Source: CAUPWF01 sp044425815
Lineage (GTDB): Bacteria > Bacillota > Clostridia > Lachnospirales > Lachnospiraceae
Direction: 5' to 3'
NCBI GenBank assembly: GCA_044425815.1
Contig: JAWXVA010000002.1
Span: 1 to 64,000 of the forward strand
DNA length: 64,000 nucleotides
The position numbers were made by a program, and so were the translations under genes. Numbering within the stretch: position 1 is the stretch's first letter; each line of letters begins with the position of its first letter. Positions 1 to 8,699 of this stretch are shown piece by piece. The notes below the pieces were generated by a model that saw only the letters and a program-made list of their open reading frames with translations, searched no databases and had not been told where the DNA came from.

Positions 1-154
1 TTTTTGTCATTACTTTACCCTTAAAAGCCTATATTTACGTCATAATTAGTGGCGATTTATTTTTTTACAAGTGCTACACCCCTTTATTCATAAGGATTTC
101 GAGACAGCGAAATCTATTCATATCTATTGTCTATCTCTTGCCTTGCAATCAATC

Positions 155-511
155 TTATGTATGAAGATCTAGACTTGTTGTTAGAGCTTCATTTACTTTA
201 TTCATTAGTTCATTATCTGTTCGACATACCAAATCTCTTAATCTTTTTTTATCTATCGTTCTAAGTTGTTCTAGTAGAATAACTGAATTTTTAACTATTC
301 CATATCTACTACTACTTATTTCAACGTGTGTAGGTAATTTTGCTTTATTCATTTTTGAGGTAATCGCGGCACATATTACAGTTGGGCTATGTTTATTACC
401 TACATTATTTTGTATAATTAGAACTGGGCGAATTCCGCCTTGTTCTGAGCCTATTACAGGGCTTAAATCTGCATAGAATACATCTCCTCGTCTCACTAAC
501 ACATTATTCAC
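155..511 (-). CDS. ndoA: MazF/EndoA-type mRNA interferase
   Basis: This 118-residue protein matches the MazF/PemK endoribonuclease family, which cuts single-stranded mRNA at short motifs. The N-terminus shows the typical RRGDVFYADLSPVIGSEQGG strand-loop, followed by RPVLIIQN and an ITS segment, all family hallmarks. Length is normal (about 115). The ATG lies 9 nt after a GGAG ribosome site. It follows alr by 64 bp, as the Bacillus gene follows alr and its antitoxin gene, but no antitoxin gene fits between alr and this gene. It is probably the last gene of the rex-acpS-alr-mazF transcript. Family assignment is firm; whether it acts as a toxin without a neighbouring antitoxin is open. Confidence 0.93.
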   Translation of the reverse strand: MNNVLVRRGDVFYADLSPVIGSEQGGIRPVLIIQNNVGNKHSPTVICAAITSKMNKAKLPTHVEISSSRYGIVKNSVILLEQLRTIDKKRLRDLVCRTDNELMNKVNEALTTSLDLHT

Positions 512-575
512 ACTCCGATATCATTTATAATACTAATATTATGACCATATTTTATCGAAAGTATTCTAATATAAT

Positions 576-1748
576 CTATGCAAAATAATCAATTTGGTCT
601 TCTATTTCCCCATTTTTTATATAAATCCGTGGAATTCTTTTGTTAATCCCGCATATGAACTCATAATTAAAGCGACCAGAAATCTCGCTTAATGTTTCCA
701 CTGGAAGTTTCACTCCATCGGATTCGCCAATTAATACAACAGGAGTCATAAATGCCGCATCGTCAATTGCAGTAACATCAATCATAAATTGATCCATACA
801 AATCCTACCAATTATCGGTGCTTTTCTTCCATTAACAAGGACATACCCTTGATTAGATAGGGAACGTGCATATCCATCAGCATATCCGATAGGCACTGTT
901 GCAATCTTCATGTCCTGAAGTGCTTTAAATATTCCGCCATAACTCACAGCTGTTCCAGCTTTGATTTCTTTAATAGATGCGATAGAACTAATGAATGATA
1001 GTGCTGGTACTAATGGTACCTGGGTATCTAAAACCTCTTCTGAAGGATACAATCCATACAAAGAGATACCAGCACGTACAATATCCATATTACATTCTGG
1101 ATGATCAATAATTCCAGCACTATTGGAACAGTGTTTTAATTCAAAGAAGATATTTCGTGCTTCAAGAGAATTAATCATATGAAGAAATGCTTCGAATTGT
1201 AGATTAGTGTATGTTTTATCTTCTTCATCAGCTTTGGCGAAATGTGTAAAGATTCCTTCTAATATAACATTATCTAATTTAGAAATTGCCTCAATACTAT
1301 CTAAAGATTCATCATTGCATAAAAATCCTAACCTTGTCATACCGCTATCGATTTTTATGTGCATATGAACGGAAGTGTTTGCTAGTTTTGCTAGTCTAGA
1401 AATTTCTTGTGCCATTTCTTCATTATAAATATTAATACGAATATCGTGTTGCAACACTTCTGCATATTGCTCTGGAAAAACACAACCTAGAATAAGAATT
1501 GGTTTTGTAATACCTGCATTTCGTAAGATAATACCTTCATCTAATGTAGCAACCCCAAAACCCCAGATATAATCGATACTTTCAAATGTTTTTGCAACTG
1601 GAATTGCACCATGTCCATATCCATCTGCTTTGACGATGAGCATCATCTGAGTATTTTCGTGTAAGTTTGATTTCATAGATTCAATATTTTGCTGAATTGA
1701 ATCTAAATTTATCGTTGCATAACCACGTGTATAACTAACTACTTGCAT
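576..1748 (-). CDS. alr: Alanine racemase
   Basis: The 390-residue protein is a fold-type III PLP enzyme that interconverts L- and D-alanine for peptidoglycan. The PLP lysine motif MLIVKADGYGHG lies near residue 40, and the catalytic tyrosine region is seen in the AVSYGG segment near residue 265. The C-terminal beta domain contains RICMDQFMIDVT, also typical. Length is as expected (370-390). Its start overlaps the end of acpS by 14 bp, so the two genes are likely translationally coupled. It lies inside the rex-led operon, upstream of mazF. Confidence 0.97.
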   Translation of the reverse strand: MQVVSYTRGYATINLDSIQQNIESMKSNLHENTQMMLIVKADGYGHGAIPVAKTFESIDYIWGFGVATLDEGIILRNAGITKPILILGCVFPEQYAEVLQHDIRINIYNEEMAQEISRLAKLANTSVHMHIKIDSGMTRLGFLCNDESLDSIEAISKLDNVILEGIFTHFAKADEEDKTYTNLQFEAFLHMINSLEARNIFFELKHCSNSAGIIDHPECNMDIVRAGISLYGLYPSEEVLDTQVPLVPALSFISSIASIKEIKAGTAVSYGGIFKALQDMKIATVPIGYADGYARSLSNQGYVLVNGRKAPIIGRICMDQFMIDVTAIDDAAFMTPVVLIGESDGVKLPVETLSEISGRFNYEFICGINKRIPRIYIKNGEIEDQIDYFA

Positions 1749-2115
1749 AATCTCTATTCCTTTCTGCTATTACATATGCTATTGCATAATCCTCTGTATT
1801 GGTAATTGAAACATGAATGGTATCAATTTCTAATTGCGCACAAAGATTCTGTGCACTACCGTAAAGTTCAACATAAGGCTTTCCTTTTTTATCTCTCAAC
1901 ACTTCGATTTCATTTAATTGAAATCCAGAAATGCCCGTGCCAAAACATTTTCCTATAGATTCTTTAACAGCCCAATTACCGGCAGCTTTTGACATGTTTT
2001 CTTTTATTAGTTCTTGTTCTCTAACCGAAAAACAACGTGTATAAAAAGCTTGCTTTTGACAAGCCTTTCGTACACGCTCAATTTCAATAAGATCTGTTCC
2101 TATTCCAACAATCAT
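1735..2115 (-). CDS. acpS: Holo-[acyl-carrier-protein] synthase
   Basis: This 126-residue protein transfers the 4'-phosphopantetheine arm of CoA to the serine of apo-ACP. It begins with the diagnostic MIVGIGTDLIEIERV (metal-binding Asp at residue 8), and NWAVKESIGKCFGTG carries the second metal-binding Glu and the CoA-binding Lys. The C-terminal HVSITNTEDYAIAYV strand is typical. Its substrate AcpP is encoded about 13 kb away at 15302-15532. It starts 1 bp after the rex stop codon and overlaps alr, which indicates a compact operon. Confidence 0.96.
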   Translation of the reverse strand: MIVGIGTDLIEIERVRKACQKQAFYTRCFSVREQELIKENMSKAAGNWAVKESIGKCFGTGISGFQLNEIEVLRDKKGKPYVELYGSAQNLCAQLEIDTIHVSITNTEDYAIAYVIAERNRDYASS

Positions 2116-2116
2116 C

Positions 2117-2761
2117 TTAATTTTCCTTATTTTCCTCTCGACTACTGATATTGTATGATAAACGCATCAAACTCTCTGACAAGTGAACATTTTCAACAAT
2201 AATGTCATCTGGAACATGCAAATCAGTATGTGCAAAATTCCAAATAGCCTTCACTCCACATTCCACTAACAAATTCGCTACTTCGATAGCTTTTGTTTTT
2301 GGGAGTGTCAAAACTGCGATTTCAATGTTATGTTCTACAATGAATTCTTTCACCTCGTCCATTAGACGAATCTCAACCCCTCGAATGGTAACTCCTTGTA
2401 ATCTTGGATTTACATCAAAAATACCTTTTAGCATAAAACCACTTTTTTCGAATGCAGGATAATTTGCGAGTGCTTGTCCTAAATTTCCAGCACCGACAAT
2501 AATAATATTATGATCTTCATCAAGCCCTAATATTTTACCGATTTCGGTGTATAAAAACTTAACATTATACCCATATCCTTGTTGTCCAAACCCACCAAAA
2601 TTGTTTAAATCTTGACGTATCTGAGAAGCAGTAACTTTCATAAGAATACTTAAATCATTTGAAGAAATACGTTCTACACTATTTTCTAATAATTCACCTA
2701 AGTATCTATAGTACCGTGGTAATCTTTTGATTACCGCTTTCGAAATCTCTCGCTCTTCCAC
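2117..2761 (-). CDS. rex: Redox-sensing transcriptional repressor Rex
   Basis: The 214-residue protein has an N-terminal winged helix (SKAVIKRLPRYYRYLGEL, then ASQIRQDLNNFGGFGQQGYGY near residues 45-65) and a Rossmann domain with IIVGAGNLGQALANY near residue 90 that binds NADH or NAD+. Rex represses fermentation and respiration genes when NADH is low. The start is GTG, with an AAAGGTG ribosome site about 7 nt upstream. It is the first gene of the rex-acpS-alr-mazF unit and has a strong predicted promoter at 2793-2821. A weak Rex-like site just upstream suggests possible self-control. Confidence 0.97.
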   Translation of the reverse strand: MEEREISKAVIKRLPRYYRYLGELLENSVERISSNDLSILMKVTASQIRQDLNNFGGFGQQGYGYNVKFLYTEIGKILGLDEDHNIIIVGAGNLGQALANYPAFEKSGFMLKGIFDVNPRLQGVTIRGVEIRLMDEVKEFIVEHNIEIAVLTLPKTKAIEVANLLVECGVKAIWNFAHTDLHVPDDIIVENVHLSESLMRLSYNISSREENKEN

Positions 2762-2792
2762 AATTAATCACCTTTCTACATGTAATAAAATA

Positions 2793-2821
2793 ATTATATA
2801 TAAAATTAATCGTAAAGTCAA
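2793..2821 (-). promoter_or_regulatory. Sigma-A promoter of the rex operon
   Basis: On the minus strand TTGACT (2816-2821) and a perfect TATAAT (2793-2798) are separated by exactly 17 bp. The transcript would start about 25 nt upstream of the rex GTG. The promoter lies between the degV stop codon and rex, so rex need not depend on degV read-through. Confidence 0.75.
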
Positions 2822-2845
2822 ATCACTTGTTAAAAAATTATCGTA

Positions 2846-3724
2846 CTAGTTTTTGCTACGATCATTCGCAAAATAAAATAAAGCAACTGTTCCAATTCCA
2901 GTATGTGAACCAATGGTTGGACCAATATTACTAATAATGATATCTGCCTCACCGATTTTATCTCTAATAAGATTTGCAAGTTTATCGGCATCGGCAGGAC
3001 ACGCACTGTGTGAAATAGCAATCGTCGTTAATCCGTCATGATTTTGTATGGATTGTTCTAGGTTATTAGCTATAAATTTTAATGCGGAAGTTTTGTGACG
3101 TTGCTTTGAGTAGGAAATTAATTTTCCTTTTTCATTTAGGTGAATGATTGGTTTAACTCCTAAAGAAGAACCTACAACTGCAGCGACTTTACTTACGCGC
3201 CCACCGCGCTGCAAGTGAAATAAATCATCAGCTACAACATCATGAACTAGTTTCAATTTAGATGCTTCTATCCAGTCAACGAGTTCGTTATATTCCATTC
3301 CCGCTTCTTGACGCTTTAATGCTTCTAACACTAATAAGCCTTCCCCCATAGATGCACAAAGACTGTCAATAATGGTTATTTTTGAATCTGGATATTCATC
3401 TCTTACTTCTTCCGCTCCTATGCAGGCACTATTATATGTACCACTTAGTCCTGAACTAAAAGCGATATGTATAATATCAAAGCCTTCCCGTACAAGTTTA
3501 TCAAATAAAATCCTGCTATTTTCAGGATTTACCTGTTGGGTAAATGGCATTGCTCCATTTCGAATAGCCTCATAGAACTCTTCGTTAGACATCGAACGAT
3601 CTACACTATCATAAGTGACATCATTAACAACATAGCTTAAATGAAGTAAATTAAGATTATATTTTAGATAATACTCTTGTGGTAAATCAGTTGTGTCATC
3701 TGTTGTAATTACGTATTTTCTCAT
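2846..3724 (-). CDS. DegV family fatty-acid-binding protein (copy 1)
   Basis: This 292-residue protein matches the DegV family, which binds a fatty acid and supplies it to fatty-acid kinase (FakA/FakB) systems. Seen are VITTDDTTDLPQEYY at the N-terminus, the TQQVNPEN segment, and HIAFSSGLSGTYNSA near residue 90, where the SSGLSGT loop contacts the lipid carboxylate. GGRVSK near residue 180 is also conserved. The AGGAGGA site precedes ATG. A second DegV lies at 24071-24925. No fakA-type kinase gene is in the window, so the kinase partner is inferred from the family. Confidence 0.92.
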   Translation of the reverse strand: MRKYVITTDDTTDLPQEYYLKYNLNLLHLSYVVNDVTYDSVDRSMSNEEFYEAIRNGAMPFTQQVNPENSRILFDKLVREGFDIIHIAFSSGLSGTYNSACIGAEEVRDEYPDSKITIIDSLCASMGEGLLVLEALKRQEAGMEYNELVDWIEASKLKLVHDVVADDLFHLQRGGRVSKVAAVVGSSLGVKPIIHLNEKGKLISYSKQRHKTSALKFIANNLEQSIQNHDGLTTIAISHSACPADADKLANLIRDKIGEADIIISNIGPTIGSHTGIGTVALFYFANDRSKN

Positions 3725-3837
3725 GTCATCCTCCTCCTAATCTTTTTTATTATACTCGTTCTATTCAAAAAATAAAACAAAAATTTCTTTTTTAGTGTAT
3801 TATTTGGGATAACGAATCATTGCTCAATAATTAAACT

Positions 3838-3865
3838 TTGATTTTATTTGGTTTTATTATATAAT
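3838..3865 (+). promoter_or_regulatory. Promoter of the ABC-F gene
   Basis: TTGATT (3838-3843) and a perfect TATAAT (3860-3865) are separated by 16 bp, 28 bp ahead of the ATG at 3894. It drives the plus-strand ABC-F gene, away from the divergent degV. Confidence 0.65.
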
Positions 3866-3893
3866 ATAGGATATGTAAATTTTGGAGGTATAT

Positions 3894-5795
3894 ATGATAC
3901 TAGCATGTAATCAAATAGAAAAATCTTTTGGCGATCAAGTCATAGTTAAGAATGGATCGTTTCATATAGAAGATATAGAAAAAGTTGCATTAGTTGGAGC
4001 AAACGGTGCGGGAAAATCAACCATATTAAAAATGATTATGGGTGAAGAGCCATTGGATGATGGTTCAGTCATCTTATCAAAGGATAAAAGTATTGGATAT
4101 TTGTCCCAGCATCAAGTTATGAACTCTGCACATTCTATTTTTGAAGAAGTTTCGACTGCGCTAGCGGATATTATCGCACTCGAAAAAAGAATTCGAGATT
4201 TAGAAGCATCGATGCACTTGGCTAAAGGGGAAGAATTAGAGCAACAATTAAGTGAATACCATCGTTCAACTACCCTTTTTGAACAAAAAAATGGATATGC
4301 ATATAATAGTGAGATTACAGGGGTATTAAAAGGACTAGGTTTTGAAGAAAGTGAGTTCACGAAAGAAGTCACTGCATTGTCAGGAGGCCAAAAAACAAGG
4401 GTGTCACTAGGTAAGTTATTACTTAAAAAACCAGATATACTTTTACTTGATGAGCCTACGAACCACTTAGATATGAATTCGATTTCTTGGTTAGAAACCT
4501 ATTTGTCAAACTATAAAGGCGCAGTTCTTATCGTATCCCACGATCGCTATTTCATCAATCGTGTGGTAACAAAAGTTGTTGAAGTTGAACGTGGTCAAAT
4601 ATCCATGTTCTCTGGAAATTATTCTGATTATGCTAGCAAGAAGGCTATGCTTCGAGAAATGAAAGTGAAAGAATATTTTAAACAACAACAAGAAATCAAA
4701 CATCAAGAAGCTGTCATTGAAAAATTAAAATCCTTTAACCGTGAAAAATCGATTAAACGTGCTGAGAGTCGTGAGAAAACATTGGCGAAAATAGATAGAA
4801 TTGAAAAGCCGATTACAGAAGAAACACAAATGCATTTTACATTAGAACCAAATATTTTAAGTGGCAATGATGTCTTAACAGTTCGTGGTTGCAGTAAATC
4901 CTTCGATGAACATGTACTTTTTCAATCTGTTGATTTTGATATTAGACGGGGGGAACATGTTGCTATTATCGGAGATAATGGAACTGGTAAAACTACATTA
5001 CTTAAGATTCTTAATGATATTATTCCAGCGGATGCAGGCGAATTTATCCTTGGAAGCAATGTGGCAATTGGCTATTATGACCAAGAGCATCATGTGTTAA
5101 ATATGGACAAGAACATGTTTGATGAAATTTCAGATGAATATCCTTATCTAACGAATACTCAAATTCGTAATACATTAGCAGCATTTCTTTTTACCGGTGA
5201 TGATGTATATAAACGGATTGGCGATCTAAGTGGTGGAGAACGAGGGCGTGTATCGCTCGCGAAACTAATGCTATCAGAAGCGAATTTCTTGATTTTAGAT
5301 GAACCTACAAACCATCTAGATATACAATCAAAGGAGATTTTAGAACAAGCAATTTCTGGATACACAGGAACTGTACTTTATGTCTCACATGATAGATATT
5401 TTATTAATCAAACTGCAACTAGAATCATGGATTTGAAAAACGAAACATTTACAAATTATATCGGAAATTATGATTACTACATTGATAAAAAGGATGTTTT
5501 GACTCCGCAAAAAGAAGAATTCGACGAAACCACTACTGCTTCTTCTGAAATAAAAATCGATTGGAAGCAACAAAAAGAACAACAAGCTGCTGAACGTAAA
5601 CGGGAAAATGACCTTAAGAAGGCTGAAAATCAAATTATGGAACTGGAAGAACGAGACGCGGAAATAGATATGTTATTACAACAAACTGAAATTTTCACGG
5701 ATGTAGAAAAGTGTTTGGCGCTTACTACCGAGAAGGAGCAAATTATTTCGGAACTGGAAGTTCTCTATAGTATCTGGGAAAATTTGCAAGATTAG
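3894..5795 (+). CDS. ABC-F family ATPase
   Basis: The 633-residue protein carries two ABC ATPase domains in one chain and no membrane segment, the ABC-F pattern of ribosome-associated factors. Walker A motifs are GANGAGKST (near residue 35) and GDNGTGKTT (near 360). Signature motifs are LSGGQKTR and LSGGERGR, and Walker B/switch regions read LLLDEPTNHLD and ILDEPTNHLD. A charged helical linker joins the domains, and a C-terminal coiled coil (about residues 555-633) resembles Uup-type tails. The ATG at 3894 is preferred over an upstream TTG that falls in its GGAGG ribosome site (3884-3888). Whether it gives antibiotic protection or housekeeping translation support cannot be told from sequence. 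Confidence 0.92.
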   Translation: MILACNQIEKSFGDQVIVKNGSFHIEDIEKVALVGANGAGKSTILKMIMGEEPLDDGSVILSKDKSIGYLSQHQVMNSAHSIFEEVSTALADIIALEKRIRDLEASMHLAKGEELEQQLSEYHRSTTLFEQKNGYAYNSEITGVLKGLGFEESEFTKEVTALSGGQKTRVSLGKLLLKKPDILLLDEPTNHLDMNSISWLETYLSNYKGAVLIVSHDRYFINRVVTKVVEVERGQISMFSGNYSDYASKKAMLREMKVKEYFKQQQEIKHQEAVIEKLKSFNREKSIKRAESREKTLAKIDRIEKPITEETQMHFTLEPNILSGNDVLTVRGCSKSFDEHVLFQSVDFDIRRGEHVAIIGDNGTGKTTLLKILNDIIPADAGEFILGSNVAIGYYDQEHHVLNMDKNMFDEISDEYPYLTNTQIRNTLAAFLFTGDDVYKRIGDLSGGERGRVSLAKLMLSEANFLILDEPTNHLDIQSKEILEQAISGYTGTVLYVSHDRYFINQTATRIMDLKNETFTNYIGNYDYYIDKKDVLTPQKEEFDETTTASSEIKIDWKQQKEQQAAERKRENDLKKAENQIMELEERDAEIDMLLQQTEIFTDVEKCLALTTEKEQIISELEVLYSIWENLQD

Positions 5796-5855
5796 TATCA
5801 AAATATTAAAAAAATATTCAAAATCATAAGTTTTTAGATTGTAGAAATTATTAAA

Positions 5856-5893
5856 ATGCAAGTTCGGGTTACCGAACTTGCATTCTTCTTTTT
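5856..5893 (+). terminator. Terminator after the ABC-F gene
   Basis: A perfect 12-bp stem (ATGCAAGTTCGG, loop GTTA, CCGAACTTGCAT; 5856-5867 with 5872-5883) is followed by TCTTCTTTTT. This is a classic intrinsic terminator 60 bp after the stop codon. Confidence 0.9.
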
Positions 5894-5940
5894 GTTCGTG
5901 CATATTTATATGGCATATATAAAATTTATGCAAGTTTTAC

Positions 5941-5969
5941 TTGATTTCGTGTCATTCTTTTGATAAACT
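5941..5969 (+). promoter_or_regulatory. Candidate promoter of the aminotransferase gene
   Basis: TTGATT (5941-5946), a 17-bp spacer and TAAACT (5964-5969) lie 40 bp ahead of the start. The -10 box is weak (4 of 6), but the gene must have its own promoter because a strong terminator lies just upstream. Confidence 0.45.
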
Positions 5970-6008
5970 ACCGATAGTGTGTTAATTATTAAATAATAGG
6001 AGGACATT

Positions 6009-7292
6009 ATGAAACCATATAGTCAATTAAGTAAAGAAGAATTAGTGAATTTAAAAAGTGAATTAGAAGCTCAATATGCTGAAATTAAAGCTAAAGGACT
6101 TAATTTCGATATGTCTCGTGGAAAACCTGCTGCGGCTCAGTTAGACATCGCAAAAGGATTAATGGATGTATTAGGCAAGGATTCAGAATTAAAATGTAGT
6201 GAAGGTGTTGATTGCCGTAATTATGGTATTTTAGACGGGATTGTTGAAGCTAAGAAATTGATGGCTGATATGTCTGAAGTTACGCCAGAACAATTAATTA
6301 TTTTTGGTAATTCTAGTTTAAATATAATGTTTGATACAGTTAGTCGTTCTATGACTCACGGAGTATGTGGAAGCACTCCTTGGTGCAAATTAGATAAAGT
6401 GAAATTCTTGTGTCCGGTACCTGGATATGATAGACACTTCTCGATTACAGAATGCTTCGGAATTGAAATGATTAATATTCCTATGACTGCTACTGGTCCT
6501 GATATGGATGTAATAGAAGAATTAGTTACAAATGACGATAGCATCAAAGGTATCTGGTGTGTTCCTAAATATTCAAATCCACAAGGTATCTCATACTCAG
6601 ATGAGACTGTAAGACGTTTTGCTGCTCTTAAACCAGCTGCTAGCGATTTCCGTATCTTTTGGGATAATGCTTATAGCATCCACCACTTATATGCTGATGA
6701 CCAAGATGAAATTCTTGAATTGTTATCTGAATGTGAAAAAGCTGGAAATCCTGATATGGCCTATAAGTTTATCTCGACATCAAAAGTAACATTCCCAGGA
6801 TCTGGATTAGCTGCTATTGCTTCTTCAACTGCAAATATCAAAGATATCAAGAATTATATGCAATTCCAGACCATCGGTCACGATAAAGTAAATCAATTAC
6901 GTCACGTACGTTTCTTTAAAGATATAGATGGAATGAAAGATCATATGATGAAACATGGTGATATCTTAAGACCAAAATTTGAAGCAGTAATCGAAGTGCT
7001 AGAAGCAGAATTAGGTGGATTAGAAATTGGTAGCTGGATTGCACCAAAAGGCGGTTATTTCATTTCGTTTGATGCACTCGAAGGATGTGCAAAAGAAATC
7101 GTTGCAAAAGCGAAAGAGGCGGGACTTGTGATGACAGGAGCAGGTGCTACTTTCCCATATGGCAAAGATCCAATGGATAGCAATATTCGTATTGCACCAT
7201 CATTCCCAACACCAGATGATTTAGCTGCTGCTGCAGACATCTTTGTAACAAGCGTGAAATTAGTAAGCGTAACTAAATTATTAGAAGATTAG
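6009..7292 (+). CDS. Type Ic aspartate aminotransferase (PF12897 family)
   Basis: The 427-residue PLP enzyme resembles the Ic subgroup of aspartate aminotransferases, which is distant from classic AspC. Seen are LNFDMSRGKPAAAQLD near residue 35, FGNSSLNIM, CPVPGYDRHF (near 138), PKYSNPQGISYS, WDNAYSIHHL, and the PLP lysine in STSKVTFPGSG (near 257). The C-terminal arginine that binds substrate carboxylate lies in IRIAPSFPTP. It would link oxaloacetate/aspartate with 2-oxoglutarate/glutamate. The convergent icd gene makes 2-oxoglutarate, a sensible metabolic neighbour. The ribosome site AGGAGG lies 6 nt upstream. Substrate is assigned by family only. Confidence 0.88.
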   Translation: MKPYSQLSKEELVNLKSELEAQYAEIKAKGLNFDMSRGKPAAAQLDIAKGLMDVLGKDSELKCSEGVDCRNYGILDGIVEAKKLMADMSEVTPEQLIIFGNSSLNIMFDTVSRSMTHGVCGSTPWCKLDKVKFLCPVPGYDRHFSITECFGIEMINIPMTATGPDMDVIEELVTNDDSIKGIWCVPKYSNPQGISYSDETVRRFAALKPAASDFRIFWDNAYSIHHLYADDQDEILELLSECEKAGNPDMAYKFISTSKVTFPGSGLAAIASSTANIKDIKNYMQFQTIGHDKVNQLRHVRFFKDIDGMKDHMMKHGDILRPKFEAVIEVLEAELGGLEIGSWIAPKGGYFISFDALEGCAKEIVAKAKEAGLVMTGAGATFPYGKDPMDSNIRIAPSFPTPDDLAAAADIFVTSVKLVSVTKLLED

Positions 7293-7316
7293 AATTCAAT
7301 TATTCATATAACATAT

Positions 7317-7373
7317 AACAAATATAAGCCAAGTCCTAAGTGTTTCATCACATGGACTTGGCTTATATTTGTT
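7317..7373. terminator. Shared terminator hairpin between convergent genes
   Basis: A perfect 20-bp inverted repeat (arms 7317-7336 and 7354-7373, core AAGCCAAGTCC/GGACTTGGCTT, 17-nt loop) sits between the convergent aminotransferase and icd genes, about 25-40 bp from each stop codon. The U-tract is only partial on either strand, but the position and stem length suit a bidirectional terminator. Confidence 0.75.
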
Positions 7374-7414
7374 GTACTATTCTAAATTGGTATGAATTTT
7401 GTTAATTAGTAAAA

Positions 7415-8611
7415 TTATAAATACTCGCGAATCGCCTTTATAAACTCTTCACTATTTAGTACTGTTGGATTCTCAATACTTGTTATAAGTGCTAAGTCTT
7501 TTGTCATTTTCCCATCTTCTATTGTTTGAAGGGTTGCTTTATCTAGTTTATCTGCAAATGCCATTAATTCGCTATTGCCATCTAATTCACCACGTTTTCT
7601 AAGCGCACCTGTCCAAGCATAAATTGTTGCTACAGAGTTGGTTGAAGTTTCTTCTCCTTGTAAGTGATTGTAATAATGGCGTTGTACTGTTCCGTGTGCT
7701 GCTTCGTACTCATAGAATCCTTCTGGTGAAACCAATACAGATGTCATCATGGCTAATGAACCAAATGCTGAGGATACCATGTCACTCATAACATCACCAT
7801 CATAGTTTTTACAAGCCCAGATATATCCACCTTCTGATTTCATAACACGAGCTACTGCATCGTCAATTAAGGTATAGAAGTATTCGATACCAACAGCTTT
7901 GAATTTTTCATCGTACTCAGCATCGTAGATTTCTTGAAAGATATCTTTAAATGTATGATCATATTTCTTTGAAATGGTGTCTTTAGTAGCGAACCATAAA
8001 TCTTGTTTTGTATCTAATGCAAAATTGAAGCAACTTCTTGCAAAACTATCAATAGATTCATTGACGTTATGCATACCTTGTACGATTCCGGAACTAGTAA
8101 AGTTATGAATTAATTCTTTTGTTTCAGTCCCATCTTCTGCTGTGTATACTATTTCGACTTTCCCCGCAGCTGGAATCTTCATCTCGCTCGCTTTGTAAAC
8201 ATCCCCATATGCATGACGTGCGATTGTAATCGGTTTCTTCCAGCATTTTACGCATGGCTCAATTCCTTTTACTACGATAGGCGCTCTAAATACTGTTCCA
8301 TCAAGAATCGCTCTAATAGTCCCATTAGGACTCTTCCACATCTCTTTTAATGTATATTCTTCCATTCTAGCAGCATTTGGTGTAATTGTAGCACATTTAA
8401 CAGCTACGCCATATTTCTTCGTTGCTAAGGCAGAATCTATGGTTACTTGGTCATCGGTTTCGTTTCGATATTCTAATCCTAGATCATAGTATTCTGTCTT
8501 CAAATCAATGTATGGAAGTAATAATTCATCCTTGATAATCTTCCATAAAATACGTGTCATTTCATCTCCATCCATTTCTACTAATGGCGTTGTCATACTA
8601 ATTTTGCTCAT
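7415..8611 (-). CDS. icd: NADP-dependent isocitrate dehydrogenase, eukaryote-type
   Basis: The 398-residue protein oxidises isocitrate to 2-oxoglutarate with NADP+, the usual source of glutamate carbon. It belongs to the homodimeric group shared with eukaryotes rather than the E. coli type. Seen are PLVEMDGDEMTRI at the N-terminus, KCATITPN, MWKSPNGTIR with the substrate serine and arginine, YDGDVMSDM with metal-binding aspartates (near residue 275), and EAAHGTVQRH, the cofactor region. The ATG at 8611 is chosen over the GTG one codon upstream because it lies 7 nt from the AGGGGG site. It has a possible promoter at 8635-8663. Confidence 0.95.
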   Translation of the reverse strand: MSKISMTTPLVEMDGDEMTRILWKIIKDELLLPYIDLKTEYYDLGLEYRNETDDQVTIDSALATKKYGVAVKCATITPNAARMEEYTLKEMWKSPNGTIRAILDGTVFRAPIVVKGIEPCVKCWKKPITIARHAYGDVYKASEMKIPAAGKVEIVYTAEDGTETKELIHNFTSSGIVQGMHNVNESIDSFARSCFNFALDTKQDLWFATKDTISKKYDHTFKDIFQEIYDAEYDEKFKAVGIEYFYTLIDDAVARVMKSEGGYIWACKNYDGDVMSDMVSSAFGSLAMMTSVLVSPEGFYEYEAAHGTVQRHYYNHLQGEETSTNSVATIYAWTGALRKRGELDGNSELMAFADKLDKATLQTIEDGKMTKDLALITSIENPTVLNSEEFIKAIREYL

Positions 8612-8634
8612 CACAAATCCCCCTGGTTGATATA

Positions 8635-8663
8635 ATAATATTATGTAAACTTTATTGCGTTAA
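8635..8663 (-). promoter_or_regulatory. Candidate promoter of icd
   Basis: On the minus strand TTAACG (8658-8663), a 17-bp spacer and TATTAT (8635-8640) lie just upstream of the icd start, between ilvA and icd. The -35 box is imperfect, so this is a tentative call. Confidence 0.42.
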
Positions 8664-8699
8664 CACGGTCGTTTTCACAACCACTTTATTATATACTAT

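Noticed and set aside
96..113. Small hairpin ATTTCG/CGAAAT after mazF
   Set aside because: A 6-bp stem without a U-tract on the minus strand is too weak to call a terminator.
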